From Sinorhizobium meliloti 4H41 (GTDB taxonomy: Bacteria; Pseudomonadota; Alphaproteobacteria; Rhizobiales; Rhizobiaceae): DNA of 64,000 nucleotides. The notes under the pieces were generated by a model that was not told the origin of the DNA, made no database searches, and saw nothing but the letters and a program-made list of their open reading frames with translations. Location: contig NZ_AQWP01000006.1 of assembly GCF_000375585.1 (NCBI RefSeq), forward strand, positions 236,496 through 300,495. Direction: 5' to 3'. Shown piece by piece: positions 44,354 to 53,732 of this stretch. Positions within the stretch are counted from its first letter, which is position 1. Every line of letters starts with the position of its first letter. Position numbers and translations under genes: made by a program.

Positions 44354-45259
44354 TTATTGCTGGTCGGACCCGAGCACATCGAGGAGCCAGACGAGACCTA
44401 CGTCCATGAGCGCCGACTTCGGCACGACCGCCTGGATGTTTGACGCGCCAAGATCCAGCGGCAGCTTTGCGGTGCCGACGGCAAAGCGCGCCGCATGCAT
44501 CTCGACAAACCTCTTGGGCAGGACGCAGACGAGCTCAGTCTTGGTGAGGAGGTCGAGTGCCAGCAGGAAGTTCGGGACGGCCAGGGCCACGCGGCGGGAA
44601 AGGCCGCGGCTTGCGAGCAGTTCGTCAACGACGCCCGAGGGATCGCCTCGCGGTGCTACGAGCAGGTGCTGCATGCGGCAATAGTTTTCGAGCGTAGGTT
44701 TCTTCGAAAAGGGATGGCCGCTGCGCGCCGCGACCACGAACTCCTCCTCGTAAAGCCTTTGCGCGGCGAAGCGGGCGGGCAGTTCGTAGAAAGGCGCGAT
44801 CGCTATATCGATCAGCCGCCCGTCGAGATCGGAAAACGCCGTCTCCATCTGCATGTGCCGCACGACGAGATCAATGCTTGGCGCCTTGCGGGCGATTTCG
44901 TCAAGCAGCGGCGGCAGGAACACCGAGAAGCCATCGGACGTGCCAATTGTGAATCGGCGGCGTGAGCGCGCCGGCTCGAAAGGTTCAGCGGTGGAGATGA
45001 CGCTTCGCACCCGCGCGAGAATATCGCCGATCGGCGCCGCCAGTTCCCTGGCGCGCTCGGTCGGTACCACGCCCTTCGGGGTCTTCAGGAACAGCGGATC
45101 GTTGAGCAGCCGCCGCAAGCGGCCGAGACCGTGGCTGACGGCGGAAGCGGAAAGGTTCAGCCTTTCAGCGGCGCGGCCGACATTCCGCTCCTCAAGCACC
45201 GTCTCGAAGAGCACCAGCAGGTTAAGGTCCGCGCGCGAGAGATCAATCTCATTCAGCAT
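44354..45259 (-). CDS. LysR-family transcriptional regulator
   Basis: The 301-residue protein has the LysR winged helix ('DLNLLVLFETVLEERNVGRA', 'LNLSASAVSHGLGRLRRLL') and an effector domain with 'FTIGTSDGFSVFLPPLLDEI'. The sequence resembles the NodD/LinR-type branch that starts with a DLNLL motif. It is divergent from the DUF924 gene (100-bp gap), which is its likely target. The effector is unknown. Confidence 0.9.
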   Translation of the reverse strand: MLNEIDLSRADLNLLVLFETVLEERNVGRAAERLNLSASAVSHGLGRLRRLLNDPLFLKTPKGVVPTERARELAAPIGDILARVRSVISTAEPFEPARSRRRFTIGTSDGFSVFLPPLLDEIARKAPSIDLVVRHMQMETAFSDLDGRLIDIAIAPFYELPARFAAQRLYEEEFVVAARSGHPFSKKPTLENYCRMQHLLVAPRGDPSGVVDELLASRGLSRRVALAVPNFLLALDLLTKTELVCVLPKRFVEMHAARFAVGTAKLPLDLGASNIQAVVPKSALMDVGLVWLLDVLGSDQQ

Positions 45260-45359
45260 AATGATGAAATCATATCACTTCATTCAGCATGTGCAAATGC
45301 CTAGTTTTTTCGAGGTCATGGAGGCCACACGGTCTTCCGACACCCAAACGGAGGAACAG

Positions 45360-46025
45360 ATGAGCGATTTCATCGGGTACATAGAAGCCCTGGCGCTGCG
45401 CAGCTTGCAGCGCGCAGAGGCGCAATTCCGCGCGCCGGCGGCTGCCGATCCGGCCTTCAACACACGGCTGCGCCAGGCGCTTGCCGGGGAGGATGAGGCG
45501 GCGGCCGTCATCTCCTTCTGGCGGGAGGCGGGACCTGCGCGATGGTTTGCCAAGGAGCCCGAATTCGACCGCGCCTTTTGCGAGCGCTTCATCGCTGCCC
45601 ATGAGGCTGCGGCGCGCGGCGCGCTTCTGAACTGGACAACTTCGCCGGAGAAGACGCTGGCGCTCCTTCTTCTCCTCGACCAGTTCCCGCGCAACGGCTT
45701 TCGCGGCACGGCTCGCATGTATCAGACCGACTCTCTGGCGCTCGGCATCGCACGCGCCGCGGTGAACGCAGGTTATGATCTCAGAGGGCCGGCCGACCTG
45801 CAGCTCTTCTTCTATCTTCCCTTTGGCCATTCGGAGGACCTCGTTGACCAGGAGCGATCGGTCGAGCTTGCCGGACGCCTCGGCGAACCGAGTCTTTCCC
45901 ACGCCAAGGGTCACCGCGACATCATCCACCGCTTCGGCCGCTTTCCGCACCGGAACGGGATCCTAGCGCGGACGATGAAGGAGGAGGAGCAGCGATTTCT
46001 AAATGAGGGTGGCTTTGCGGGGTGA
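45360..46025 (+). CDS. DUF924 family protein
   Basis: The 221-residue helical protein is of the DUF924 (TPR-like) family. Typical blocks are 'VISFWREAGPARWFAKEPEF' (family start 'FW...WF'), 'LLLLLDQFPRNGFRGTARMY' and the closing 'KGHRDIIHRFGRFPHRNGIL'. The start at 45360 has GGAGG 6 bp upstream; longer in-frame extensions are not supported. Function unknown. It is divergently paired with the LysR gene. Confidence 0.9.
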   Translation: MSDFIGYIEALALRSLQRAEAQFRAPAAADPAFNTRLRQALAGEDEAAAVISFWREAGPARWFAKEPEFDRAFCERFIAAHEAAARGALLNWTTSPEKTLALLLLLDQFPRNGFRGTARMYQTDSLALGIARAAVNAGYDLRGPADLQLFFYLPFGHSEDLVDQERSVELAGRLGEPSLSHAKGHRDIIHRFGRFPHRNGILARTMKEEEQRFLNEGGFAG

Positions 46026-46065
46026 GGGACGCTCTGCGAGGAACGTCCCTGCGGTGGCAGATGGA

Positions 46066-46410
46066 GGTCACTTCCGGGGTAAAGGATCATGCCACCGTGA
46101 TACAGGACGCCGTCGATGAATTCCCCGTCGGCCGTGAAGCCCGTGTCGTCCCAGAGTCGACGTAATTGCCGCGATTTCATGGCGCCCTCGATAGGCGCTT
46201 TCGCGCTTTCCGCCGCTTCGTTGTAGCGACCACCCGGCAGCAGCTCATACCGCACGTGGCCATCGGCCGCGACCCATGTGCCTACATAGGTTGGTCGTGT
46301 TGCCCCTGCGTAGATGCCTTCGAATTGTTGTCCACGTCGGCAAATGCCTTCGAGGCGATGACGAGCGGGACGATAGCGGCAACGAGTGCGAGAGTCCGGC
46401 AATAATTCAT
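46066..46410 (-). pseudogene. Atu4866-like small secreted protein, multiply frameshifted
   Basis: An N-terminal signal peptide ('MNYCRTLALVAAIVPLVIAS') begins at the ATG at 46410 and ends at a stop after about 43 codons. The Atu4866-type domain continues in a second frame: 'YVGTWVAADGHVRYELLPGG' then, after two more shifts ('SAYRGRHEI' and 'GNYVD' in other frames), 'WDDTGFTADGEFIDGVLYHG'. The CCCC run near 46075 suggests another shift at the end. At least three indels are needed. Intact members are secreted proteins of roughly 100 residues. Confidence 0.7.
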
Positions 46411-47001
46411 CGCGAGGGCTCGACAACCCGGCGCGCGCTGCGGCCTTGCTTAGATGCCCAGAATGCCAGTAACTACGCTGGAACCCTGGTCGCGCCGCCG
46501 ATCACGCATTCATCCTCACGGAATGGATTTGTTGTGCATTTGTGGGTGATCAGCCGCCGCAACCGCTTTCGAGACAAGTTCTTGGACCAGCCATCGGTCT
46601 TCGCCTTTTGATACATAACTGCATTGTTTCGTGACGTACACATGCGAATCCACCTCCTGCTGTGTGCTGCCGCGCGCGACAATTCAGCCATCCGCAGGCT
46701 CCAAGGCCCCTGCCCTTTACAAAGGGGCAAAGAGCGTCCATCGGCGCTCACGGACCTTTAGATTGTACGGATATTCGTTTACCCTGAACTTCAACTGGGT
46801 GGCAGTGTCGATGCGCATCGCACGTCCTTCAGATCTGCATTTTGGTGGCAAGTTCAGCTTGACCCTCTGGCGAAATGTTGACGACGTATCGCGTATTTCG
46901 AACCTCAGCTGCTGGCCGTCTCCGCGACGTGGTTGATCACCTTGCCGCTGAGGGGAAAGCAGCAATTCCGCAGTGGCATTCAGGCAAGCGAATGGTGATG
47001 A
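46411..47001. other. Intergenic region, nothing recognised
   Basis: This nearly 0.6-kb stretch between the Atu4866-like remnant and the phytochelatin-synthase-like gene contains only short frames on both strands. A promoter for the gene at 47002 must lie at its right end, but no clear boxes stand out. Confidence 0.3.
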
Positions 47002-47661
47002 ATGAGGTGGGTTAGGGTACTTGCCGGCGTTGCCGTCGCGGCGGTGCTCGGTGCCGGGGCCGTGACCCTTCTTGGCATGCCTGCCGGCGTTTCGAGCGAG
47101 ACGATTCAGCGATCGGTGACGAGAACACCCGACCTTTTGCAACGGGCCTGGTCGCTACCGGTCGCGTGGACCTTTCAACATCAAGTCGTCTGGCAGTCCA
47201 ATGCCTCGCGATGTGGCCCGGCGAGTATCGCCAATACATTTCGTTCGATCGGCGAAGAAGAAACGACGGAAGCGGCTGTGCTCGATGATACCGGATATTG
47301 CTGGACAGGCTTCTGTGTCATCGGACTGACGTTGGACGAACTCGCGGAGCTTACACGTTTAAAGACCAGACGCAGCGTGACGGTGCTCCGCGACCTGACC
47401 GCAGACGAGTTTCGGGAACACATGAAGCGGTCAAACGATCCAAGTCGTCGCTACATCATCAACTTCAATCGAGAAGGCATTTTCGCCGCCGGCAGTGGCC
47501 ATCACTCACCGATTGGAGGGTATCTCGAAGAAGAAGACATGGTTTTCGTTCTGGACGTCAATGAACGATACAAGCCTTGGCTTGTCGAACGCGAACGCCT
47601 ATTCAAAGCCATGGACACGTTTGATGGCGACCGCAAGCGCGGTCTGCTTTTGATCCAGTAG
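47002..47661 (+). CDS. Phytochelatin synthase-like cysteine peptidase
   Basis: The 219-residue protein has an N-terminal hydrophobic segment ('VLAGVAVAAVLGAGAVTLLG'), so it is exported or membrane-anchored. The catalytic domain fits bacterial phytochelatin synthases of the papain clan: Cys in 'NASRCGPASIANTFRS', His in 'GSGHHSPIGGYLEEE' and Asp in 'FVLDVNERYKPWLV'. Bacterial forms usually cleave the Gly from glutathione or glutathione conjugates and may help with heavy metals or xenobiotics. No second, C-terminal metal-sensing domain is present. It stands alone; the start codon is only weakly supported by a ribosome-binding site. Confidence 0.85.
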   Translation: MRWVRVLAGVAVAAVLGAGAVTLLGMPAGVSSETIQRSVTRTPDLLQRAWSLPVAWTFQHQVVWQSNASRCGPASIANTFRSIGEEETTEAAVLDDTGYCWTGFCVIGLTLDELAELTRLKTRRSVTVLRDLTADEFREHMKRSNDPSRRYIINFNREGIFAAGSGHHSPIGGYLEEEDMVFVLDVNERYKPWLVERERLFKAMDTFDGDRKRGLLLIQ

Positions 47662-47920
47662 TGTCAGCCAGAAGCCCGGCGAACGTCTGTGCACAGAGCG
47701 GAACATCGCAGAAATCGCGGCTACGCCCGCGCAGGAACGGCCTCCATGACGCTTTGCGCTGTCTTTCGAACGCAAAAGATCGACCCTAAAACGAGGCCGA
47801 AGAGATCAGGCGGCTGAAGAAGGAGTTGGCTCGCGTCACCATCCAAGTGCGAAGCTTGACGCACACTCCGTGTCGAGATTTGCCCCCGGTGCATTGGTCA
47901 GCGCGAAACCTGCGCTACGG
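47662..47920. other. Short remnant of an IS3-type OrfA
   Basis: At about 47790-47850 (+) the frame reads 'EAEEIRRLKKELARVTIQ', matching the leucine-zipper end of IS3-family OrfA proteins (normally EE-x-x-RLxKELARVxEE). The match covers only about 18 codons. Nothing else is recognisable in the gap. Confidence 0.5.
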
Positions 47921-49393
47921 TCAGATGCTTAGGCAGAGGTATTTAATCTCCAAATAGTCATCAATGCCATACTTGGAGCCCTCGCGGCCCTGGCCGGACT
48001 GCTTGATGCCGCCGAAGGGGGCCGCCTCGGTGGAGATCAGGCCGGTGTTGATGCCGACCATGCCGTATTCCAGCGCCTCCGCTACGCGGAAGATCTTGCT
48101 CATATCCTTCGAGTAGAAGTAGGACGCCAGGCCAAACTCGGTATTGCTGGCCGCTTCAATGACCTCCTCCTCTGTCTCGAATTTGAAGAGCGGCGCAACA
48201 GGTCCAAAAGTTTCCTCGCGAGCGATCTTCATGTCGATGGTGACACCCGTCAGCACGGTTGGCTCGAAAAACAGACCGCCTCGGGCATTGCCGCCGAGAA
48301 CCACTTCCGCGCCCTTTGCCACCGCGTCGCCTATATGTTCCTCGACCTTGGCGAGCGCCTTTTCCGAGATCAGTGGACCGGCGTCGATTCCCGGCTCAAA
48401 CCCGTCGCCGATCTTCATCTCCCGCACCTTGGCCGCGAGCTTCGTGGCAAAGGCGTCATAGACCCCGGCCTGCACGAACAGCCGATTGGCGCAGACGCAG
48501 GTCTGGCCGTTATTGCGGTACTTGGAGATCATGGCCCCTTCGACCGCCGCGTCGAGATCGGCGTCATCGAAGACGATAAAGGGGGCATTGCCGCCGAGTT
48601 CCAGACCCAGCTTCATGATCTGGTCGGCGCCCTGGCGCATCAGGATCTTGCCGACATTGGTGGAACCGGTGAAGGTCAGCTTGCGCACCTTGTCGTTCGC
48701 ACACATTTCCTGGCCAACACTGGCCGAGTCGGTCGACAGGACGACGTTGAAGAGTCCCGCCGGCAGGCCGGCGCGCTCCGACAAGACCGCGATCGCCAGC
48801 GCCGAAAGCGGCGTTTCCGCCGCCGGCTTTGAGACCATGGCGCAACCGGCTGCGAGCGCCGGCGACATCTTGCGGGCGAGCATCGCGTTCGGAAAATTCC
48901 ATGGAGTGATCGCGGCAACGACCCCGACCGGTTGCTTGATCACGATGATGCGCTTGTCTGGCTGGTGTCCCGGAATGGTGTCGCCATAGACGCGCTTTGC
49001 TTCCTCGCCGAACCATTCGACGTAGGACGCCCCGTAAAGGATTTCGCCCCTCGCCTCCGCGAGCGGCTTGCCCATTTCCATGGTCAAGATGGTAGCAAGG
49101 TCGTCGGCATTGGCAACCATCAGGTCGTAGAGGTTGCGCAGCACCGCGGCGCGTTCCTTGCCGGTCTTTTTCGCCCATGCCTTTTGCGCTGCGTGCGCCG
49201 CATCGATGGCATGCGCGGTTTCGGCCCGGCCCATGTCGGGCAATGTCGCGATAGCCTCGCCTGTCGCTGGATTGGTGACGTCGAATGTCTTGCCGCTGTC
49301 GCTTCTCGCGAGCCACTCGGCGCCCACCAGCCCCTTGTCAACGGCAAGGCTGGTATCCTTCAGTTTGACGAGCAGGGTTTCCGAAATCGTCAT
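47921..49393 (-). CDS. NAD(P)-dependent succinate-semialdehyde dehydrogenase-like ALDH
   Basis: The 490-residue aldehyde dehydrogenase is most like the GabD group. 'AAITPWNFPNAMLARKMSPA' is the cofactor region, 'LELGGNAPFIVFDDAD' holds the general-base Glu, 'NNGQTCVCANR' the nucleophilic Cys, and 'EETFGPVAPLFKF' follows. GabD-type enzymes oxidise succinic (or glutaric) semialdehyde to the diacid. It is the last gene of the long operon starting at DUF1185 and lies 82 bp after the ABC ATPase gene. The ATG at 49393 has CAGGAGG upstream. In this setting it would channel a C4 or C5 semialdehyde into the TCA cycle. Confidence 0.9.
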   Translation of the reverse strand: MTISETLLVKLKDTSLAVDKGLVGAEWLARSDSGKTFDVTNPATGEAIATLPDMGRAETAHAIDAAHAAQKAWAKKTGKERAAVLRNLYDLMVANADDLATILTMEMGKPLAEARGEILYGASYVEWFGEEAKRVYGDTIPGHQPDKRIIVIKQPVGVVAAITPWNFPNAMLARKMSPALAAGCAMVSKPAAETPLSALAIAVLSERAGLPAGLFNVVLSTDSASVGQEMCANDKVRKLTFTGSTNVGKILMRQGADQIMKLGLELGGNAPFIVFDDADLDAAVEGAMISKYRNNGQTCVCANRLFVQAGVYDAFATKLAAKVREMKIGDGFEPGIDAGPLISEKALAKVEEHIGDAVAKGAEVVLGGNARGGLFFEPTVLTGVTIDMKIAREETFGPVAPLFKFETEEEVIEAASNTEFGLASYFYSKDMSKIFRVAEALEYGMVGINTGLISTEAAPFGGIKQSGQGREGSKYGIDDYLEIKYLCLSI

Positions 49394-49475
49394 TCGCAGG
49401 CCTCCTGGCGCAAACGTGCGCGTCTTGCTCCCGAAGAGCCAGATTTGTGTCGTCCCGATGCCGCGTCGGCTACCG

Positions 49476-50555
49476 TCATTGACCGAAGACGTGCGCCGAT
49501 CCGGCATCGAACCTCAACCAAACGGCATCGCCGCGAGCGAGGCCCGAGATCGCCTCGTGACCGAACGGAAGGCGGACAGACAGATCGTTGCCCTTGTTGG
49601 TCTTTGTTGCGACGTGCACGTTGTTGCCGAGGAAGGTGATATCGCTAACCGTGGCGGGCAACCCGGTGTCCGATCGCGTTTTAGACAGGAGCAGGCGTTC
49701 CGGCCTCAGCATGAGGGAGGCTTTGCCTCCGGAGGAGGCAGTTCCATGCAGGGGAACGTTGGCGACTCTCATTGTGTCACAGATAGCGACCTCTGCCCGG
49801 CCGTTCGCCGTGGAGACCACATTGCAGGGCAGGAAATCGCTGTCTCCGATGAACTCGGCGACGAATCGCGTGGCGGGATTGGCGTAGAGCTCCGGCCCGG
49901 TACCGATCTGGTCGATCACGCCCTTCGAAAAAACGGCGATCCGATCGGAAAGGCGAAGCGCTTCCTCCTGGTCGTGCGTAACGTAGAGGATGGTCACTTC
50001 CGTCTGCTGGTGAATCCGGCGGATCTCGTGCTGGATCTCCTCGCGTAGCTTCTTGTCGAGTGCCGAGAGCGGCTCGTCCATCAACAACACAGGTGGGTCA
50101 TATGCGAGTGCGCGCGCCAATGCGACCCGCTGCTGCTGCCCACCGGACATCTGCGCGGGCTTGCGGTCCTCGAAGCCTTCGAGCCGCACGAGCTTCAGCA
50201 TCTCGCGCACCTTGGCGTCGATCTCCGCCTTCGGCAGGCGGCGGACCTTCAGCGGAAAGGCGATGTTCTCGCCGACGGACAAGTGGGGGAACAGCGTATA
50301 ACGCTGGAATACCATGCCGATGTTGCGCTTGTGAGAGGGCGTCGATAGCAGAGTCTGCCCGTTGAGAAGGATGTCGCCGCGCGTCGGGTTCTCAAAGCCG
50401 GCGAGAATATAGAGCGTGGTGCTCTTGCCCGATCCCGAGGGGCCGAGAAATGTCAGGAACTCGCCCTGCGCGACATCGAGATTGACGTCTTGCACGGCGG
50501 TCACCGGCCCGTACTCTTTGCGAATACCCCGGATTTGCAGAAAAGGTTTGCTCAT
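49476..50555 (-). CDS. Polyamine-type ABC transporter ATP-binding protein
   Basis: The 359-residue PotA-like ATPase has Walker A '[15 protein letters not shown]', Q-loop 'GMVFQRYTLFPHLS', signature '[16 protein letters not shown]', Walker B '[14 protein letters not shown]' and a C-terminal TOBE domain. An open frame continues to 51323, but homology starts at 'MSKPFLQIRGIRKEYG', and the ATG at 50555 overlaps the permease stop by 4 bp. It is part of the second polyamine-type importer. Confidence 0.93.
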   Translation of the reverse strand: MSKPFLQIRGIRKEYGPVTAVQDVNLDVAQGEFLTFLGPSGSGKSTTLYILAGFENPTRGDILLNGQTLLSTPSHKRNIGMVFQRYTLFPHLSVGENIAFPLKVRRLPKAEIDAKVREMLKLVRLEGFEDRKPAQMSGGQQQRVALARALAYDPPVLLMDEPLSALDKKLREEIQHEIRRIHQQTEVTILYVTHDQEEALRLSDRIAVFSKGVIDQIGTGPELYANPATRFVAEFIGDSDFLPCNVVSTANGRAEVAICDTMRVANVPLHGTASSGGKASLMLRPERLLLSKTRSDTGLPATVSDITFLGNNVHVATKTNKGNDLSVRLPFGHEAISGLARGDAVWLRFDAGSAHVFGQ

Positions 50556-51352
50556 GATTTCAGTCCTTTGCGAACGAGAGCGACGAGCACCATCAAAAGC
50601 ACGGTCAAGAGAATGAGAAGTGTGGAAGCCGCGGCAACGACCGGTGTCAGATCCTGCCGCAGCGTCGCCCAAATTTTCACGGGGAGCGTCTGGAGCGTCG
50701 GGCTCGACATGAAGATTGCGACGACCACTTCGTCCCAGGAGGTGAGAAAGGAGAAGATCGCTGCAGAGAAGATGCCGTGGCTGATGGCCGGCAGCGTCAC
50801 CCGGAGCTTGGCTTCGAGCGGAGACGCGCCGCACAACACGGCGGCATCCTCGATCGATTTGTCGAAGCCTTCGAGCGCATTGGTGATCGACAGGATCGAG
50901 AAGGGAAGCGCCAGCACCAGATGCGAGATGACGAAGCCAGTTAGGGTCCCGTTGAGTCCGATCTGCAGGAAAAATGCGTAGAGCGCGACCGCAAGTACCA
51001 CGACCGGCAAGATCATCGGCGTCAGGAACAGCGCCTTCAATGCTTCGCGGAGCGGGAAGCGCCCGCGGGTTAGGCCGAACGAGGTCACGAGCCCTAGCAG
51101 AACCGAGAGGACAGTGACAATGATCGCGATCTGGAAGCTCGTCCAGGCGGACTCGAGCCAACGCGGATCGGCGACAAGCTCCTGATACCATTTGAGCGTC
51201 CAGCCGGGCGGCGGAAAGATCAGCCATTGCGACGATCCGAAGGACAGCGCCGCGATGAACAGGATCGGCAGAAGCAGAAATGCCGTCGTCAGCAGCGTGA
51301 TGCCGAGGAGAACCAGCTTCCACCAGCCGAGGCGATCGAAGTTCAAAAGCAT
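50552..51352 (-). CDS. Polyamine-type ABC transporter permease 2 (PotC-like)
   Basis: The 266-residue membrane protein begins 'MLLNFDRLGWWKLVLLGITL'. It carries the PotC traits 'LSFGSSQWLIFPPPGWTLKW', 'DAAVLCGASPLEAKLRVTLP' (docking loop) and 'FLTSWDEVVVAIFMSS'. I use the ATG at 51352, directly after the stop of the first permease gene and behind GGGAGG; longer frames overlap that gene. Confidence 0.9.
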   Translation of the reverse strand: MLLNFDRLGWWKLVLLGITLLTTAFLLLPILFIAALSFGSSQWLIFPPPGWTLKWYQELVADPRWLESAWTSFQIAIIVTVLSVLLGLVTSFGLTRGRFPLREALKALFLTPMILPVVVLAVALYAFFLQIGLNGTLTGFVISHLVLALPFSILSITNALEGFDKSIEDAAVLCGASPLEAKLRVTLPAISHGIFSAAIFSFLTSWDEVVVAIFMSSPTLQTLPVKIWATLRQDLTPVVAAASTLLILLTVLLMVLVALVRKGLKS

Positions 51353-51353
51353 C

Positions 51354-52229
51354 TCAGCGCCCTCCCATCCGATCGGTGCCGAAGAAGCGGAGCTGGACGG
51401 CGTAAAGTGCAAGCGTGACGACCAGCAGCACAAGGGCTGCGGCACCACCCATGCCCCAATTGACGAGAGACTGGACGAACTGCGCAATGAGTTCGGCGAG
51501 CATCATGTTCGCGGTACCGCCGAGCAGCGCCGGCGTGACGAAGTAGCCGAGCGACATGACGAAGACCATGAGCGCGCCCGCCGCCATGCCCGGCATCGCC
51601 AGCGGCAAGAGCACGCGGACGAGCGATTGCCAGCGGTTGGCGCCACAAAGTGCGGCCGCCTGCAGGATGGCCGGGTCGATCTTCCGAATGACGCCATAGA
51701 GCGGCAGGATGATGAAGGGCAGCATGATGTAGGTCATGCCGATCGTCACACCGGTCAGATTGTTGACGAGCGGCAGCGGCTTGTCGATGAGCCCCATCCC
51801 GATCAGCAGCTTGTTGATGACACCGGTGCGCTGCAGCAGCACCATCCAGGCATAGGTGCGTGCCAGCAGATTGGTCCACATGGACAGGAGCAGAATGGCG
51901 AAGACGACCGAAGCGACGCGGCTGGGCATGATGGCGAGCGCCCAGGCGACCGGAAAACCGATCAGCAATGAGACAAACGTCACCAGGCCGGATACGATGA
52001 AGGTGTTTACAAATATGCGCAAATAGGTCGAAGAGCCCAGCAGTTCGGCGTAGTTGCCGAGGCCCGGCATTGGTTCCGTGACGCTGCGCATCAGCAGGAT
52101 GGCGACCGGCAGCACGAAGAACAGGATCAGCAGGCCGAGCGCCGGCAAAGTCAGATCAAAGTCGCTCGGCCGCCGGGCGCGTACGGGCGCAAACGCTCTC
52201 CCGCTCTCGGTTTCGGTCTGCGTAACCAT
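51354..52229 (-). CDS. Polyamine-type ABC transporter permease 1 (PotB-like)
   Basis: The 291-residue membrane protein has a polar N-terminus (about 30 residues), then six hydrophobic segments. 'AAALCGANRWQSLVRVLLPL' is the docking loop and 'MSLGYFVTPALLGG' the PotB hallmark. The ATG at 52229 lies 9 bp after GGGAGGA; an upstream TTG would place this site inside the gene, so it is rejected. Confidence 0.9.
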   Translation of the reverse strand: MVTQTETESGRAFAPVRARRPSDFDLTLPALGLLILFFVLPVAILLMRSVTEPMPGLGNYAELLGSSTYLRIFVNTFIVSGLVTFVSLLIGFPVAWALAIMPSRVASVVFAILLLSMWTNLLARTYAWMVLLQRTGVINKLLIGMGLIDKPLPLVNNLTGVTIGMTYIMLPFIILPLYGVIRKIDPAILQAAALCGANRWQSLVRVLLPLAMPGMAAGALMVFVMSLGYFVTPALLGGTANMMLAELIAQFVQSLVNWGMGGAAALVLLVVTLALYAVQLRFFGTDRMGGR

Positions 52230-52344
52230 CGTCGTCTTTCCTCCCAATAAGAGGGCAATGCGCCGTCACGGGACAGCACGCAGCCCTCTGACCGCCGGAG
52301 CACCGGAAGAACGCCACAGCCGTCCTCCCAGTGGTTCCCGGTGG

Positions 52345-53355
52345 TTATTTCGCCTGCCAGGCGTACCAGCGCTCACCAATCGCGTCGCGGTTTTCTGCCC
52401 AGTAGTTCATGTCTGCGTTAACCTGGCTCGCCGTCTGCGCGTCCGGCAGCATTTTGGCCACTTCCGGGTCCATCATTTTTGGGGAATCCAGATTGATGGG
52501 CGCGTAGCCGGTTAAACTGGCGAGTTCAGCTTGAGCTTCGGCCGATGTGGCAAGCGCGATGAACTGCATTGCCGCTTCCTTATTCTTCGCACCCTTGGGT
52601 ACGACGAGTGAATCGGCGGCGGTGATGTTCTGCTCCCAGGAGGTTTCGGCATTGATGCCACTCTGGGCAAGCGCTGTCATGCGACCGTTCCAGAGGCTGC
52701 CGAAGGGTGCCTCAGCAGACGCAAGGAGTTGTTGCGACTGCGCGCCGCCGGACCACCAGATGATGTCGCCCTTGATAGTGTCGAGCTTCTTGAAGGCGCG
52801 GTCGAGATCAAGCGGATAGAGCTTGTCGGCCGGCACGCCGTCCGCGAGAAGCGCCGCTTCGATGACGCCAGGCGCCGACCACTTGTAGAAGGTGCGCTTG
52901 CCGGGGAACTTTTCCCTATCAAAAAGGTCCGCCCACGTCCTTGGGCAGGCATCGACCACGTCCTTGTTGCAACCAATGACGAAGGAATAATAGAAGCTGC
53001 CGACCGAGTAGTCGGTGACGAAACGCGGGTCGAGTTTCGATTTGTCGATAACTGAGAAGTCGAGCTTTTCGAGCAGACCTTTCTTGCCGGCCTGCGCGGC
53101 GTAGTCGCCTTCGACGTCGACTACGTCCCAGGTGACGGCATTCGCCTCGACCATGGCCTTGAGCTTGCCGTAGTCGGTCGGCCCGTCCTGCAGCACGTTG
53201 ATGCCGGTCTTCTCCGCGAACTTGTCAGCCCAGGCAGCCTTCTGCGCGTCCTGTGTCGTGCCGCCCCAGCTTGAAAAAACGAGATCGGCGGCGGATGCCG
53301 GCGCGGATGTTGCCATGGCGGCGGCGACGATCGTTAAAGCGAATATCCTCTTCAT
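52345..53355 (-). CDS. Polyamine-type ABC transporter substrate-binding protein
   Basis: The 336-residue protein has the Sec signal 'MKRIFALTIVAAAMATSAPA' and family features 'ADLVFSSWGGTTQDAQKAAW', 'DVVDVEGDYAAQAGK' and 'IIWWSGGAQSQQLLASAEAP'. It resembles PotD-like binders that often recognise gamma-aminobutyrate, polyamines or related cations. Four genes (52345 down to 49476) make the complete importer. It is downstream of the NIPSNAP gene. Confidence 0.92.
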   Translation of the reverse strand: MKRIFALTIVAAAMATSAPASAADLVFSSWGGTTQDAQKAAWADKFAEKTGINVLQDGPTDYGKLKAMVEANAVTWDVVDVEGDYAAQAGKKGLLEKLDFSVIDKSKLDPRFVTDYSVGSFYYSFVIGCNKDVVDACPRTWADLFDREKFPGKRTFYKWSAPGVIEAALLADGVPADKLYPLDLDRAFKKLDTIKGDIIWWSGGAQSQQLLASAEAPFGSLWNGRMTALAQSGINAETSWEQNITAADSLVVPKGAKNKEAAMQFIALATSAEAQAELASLTGYAPINLDSPKMMDPEVAKMLPDAQTASQVNADMNYWAENRDAIGERWYAWQAK

Positions 53356-53381
53356 GTTCCCTTGCTCCGTTGTTCCCGGTT

Positions 53382-53732
53382 TTACTTGATTGGTTGTTCT
53401 GGTGATGCGCCGCCGGTGGGCGAAAAGCGCGTAGCCTTCATGATCTTGTTCTCCGCAACTTCGATGAGGTCGCGTATCTTCGGAAGGAACGTCCGCCAGT
53501 CCGGGTCGTCCATCAGCGCCGCGCGACGCTTCTCCCGGTCGTCGAGGCTCGAATAGGCCCAGATATGGACGATCTCGTTGATCGGCCCGATCTCGGAGAA
53601 GAAGTAGGCGACGAGTTCGCCGAGATGCTTCTTCTGGATGGCGATCCCTTCCTCCTCCACCACCTGCAGGTAGGCGGGGATCGCGCCATTCTTCAGCCGA
53701 TAGGTGCGGATCTCGTAGAACATCGCCGTCAC
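53382..53732 (-). CDS. NIPSNAP family protein
   Basis: The 116-residue small protein has the ferredoxin-like dimeric alpha/beta-barrel of NIPSNAP: 'YEIRTYRLKNGAIPAYLQVV' opening, 'LGELVAYFFSEIGPINEIVH' and 'IWAYSSLDDREKRRAALMDD'. Members in catabolic operons sometimes act as small lyases or accessory proteins, but no enzymatic role can be assigned. The GTG at 53732 overlaps the aldehyde-dehydrogenase stop; an ATG at 53723 is the alternative start. Confidence 0.9.
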   Translation of the reverse strand: MTAMFYEIRTYRLKNGAIPAYLQVVEEEGIAIQKKHLGELVAYFFSEIGPINEIVHIWAYSSLDDREKRRAALMDDPDWRTFLPKIRDLIEVAENKIMKATRFSPTGGASPEQPIK

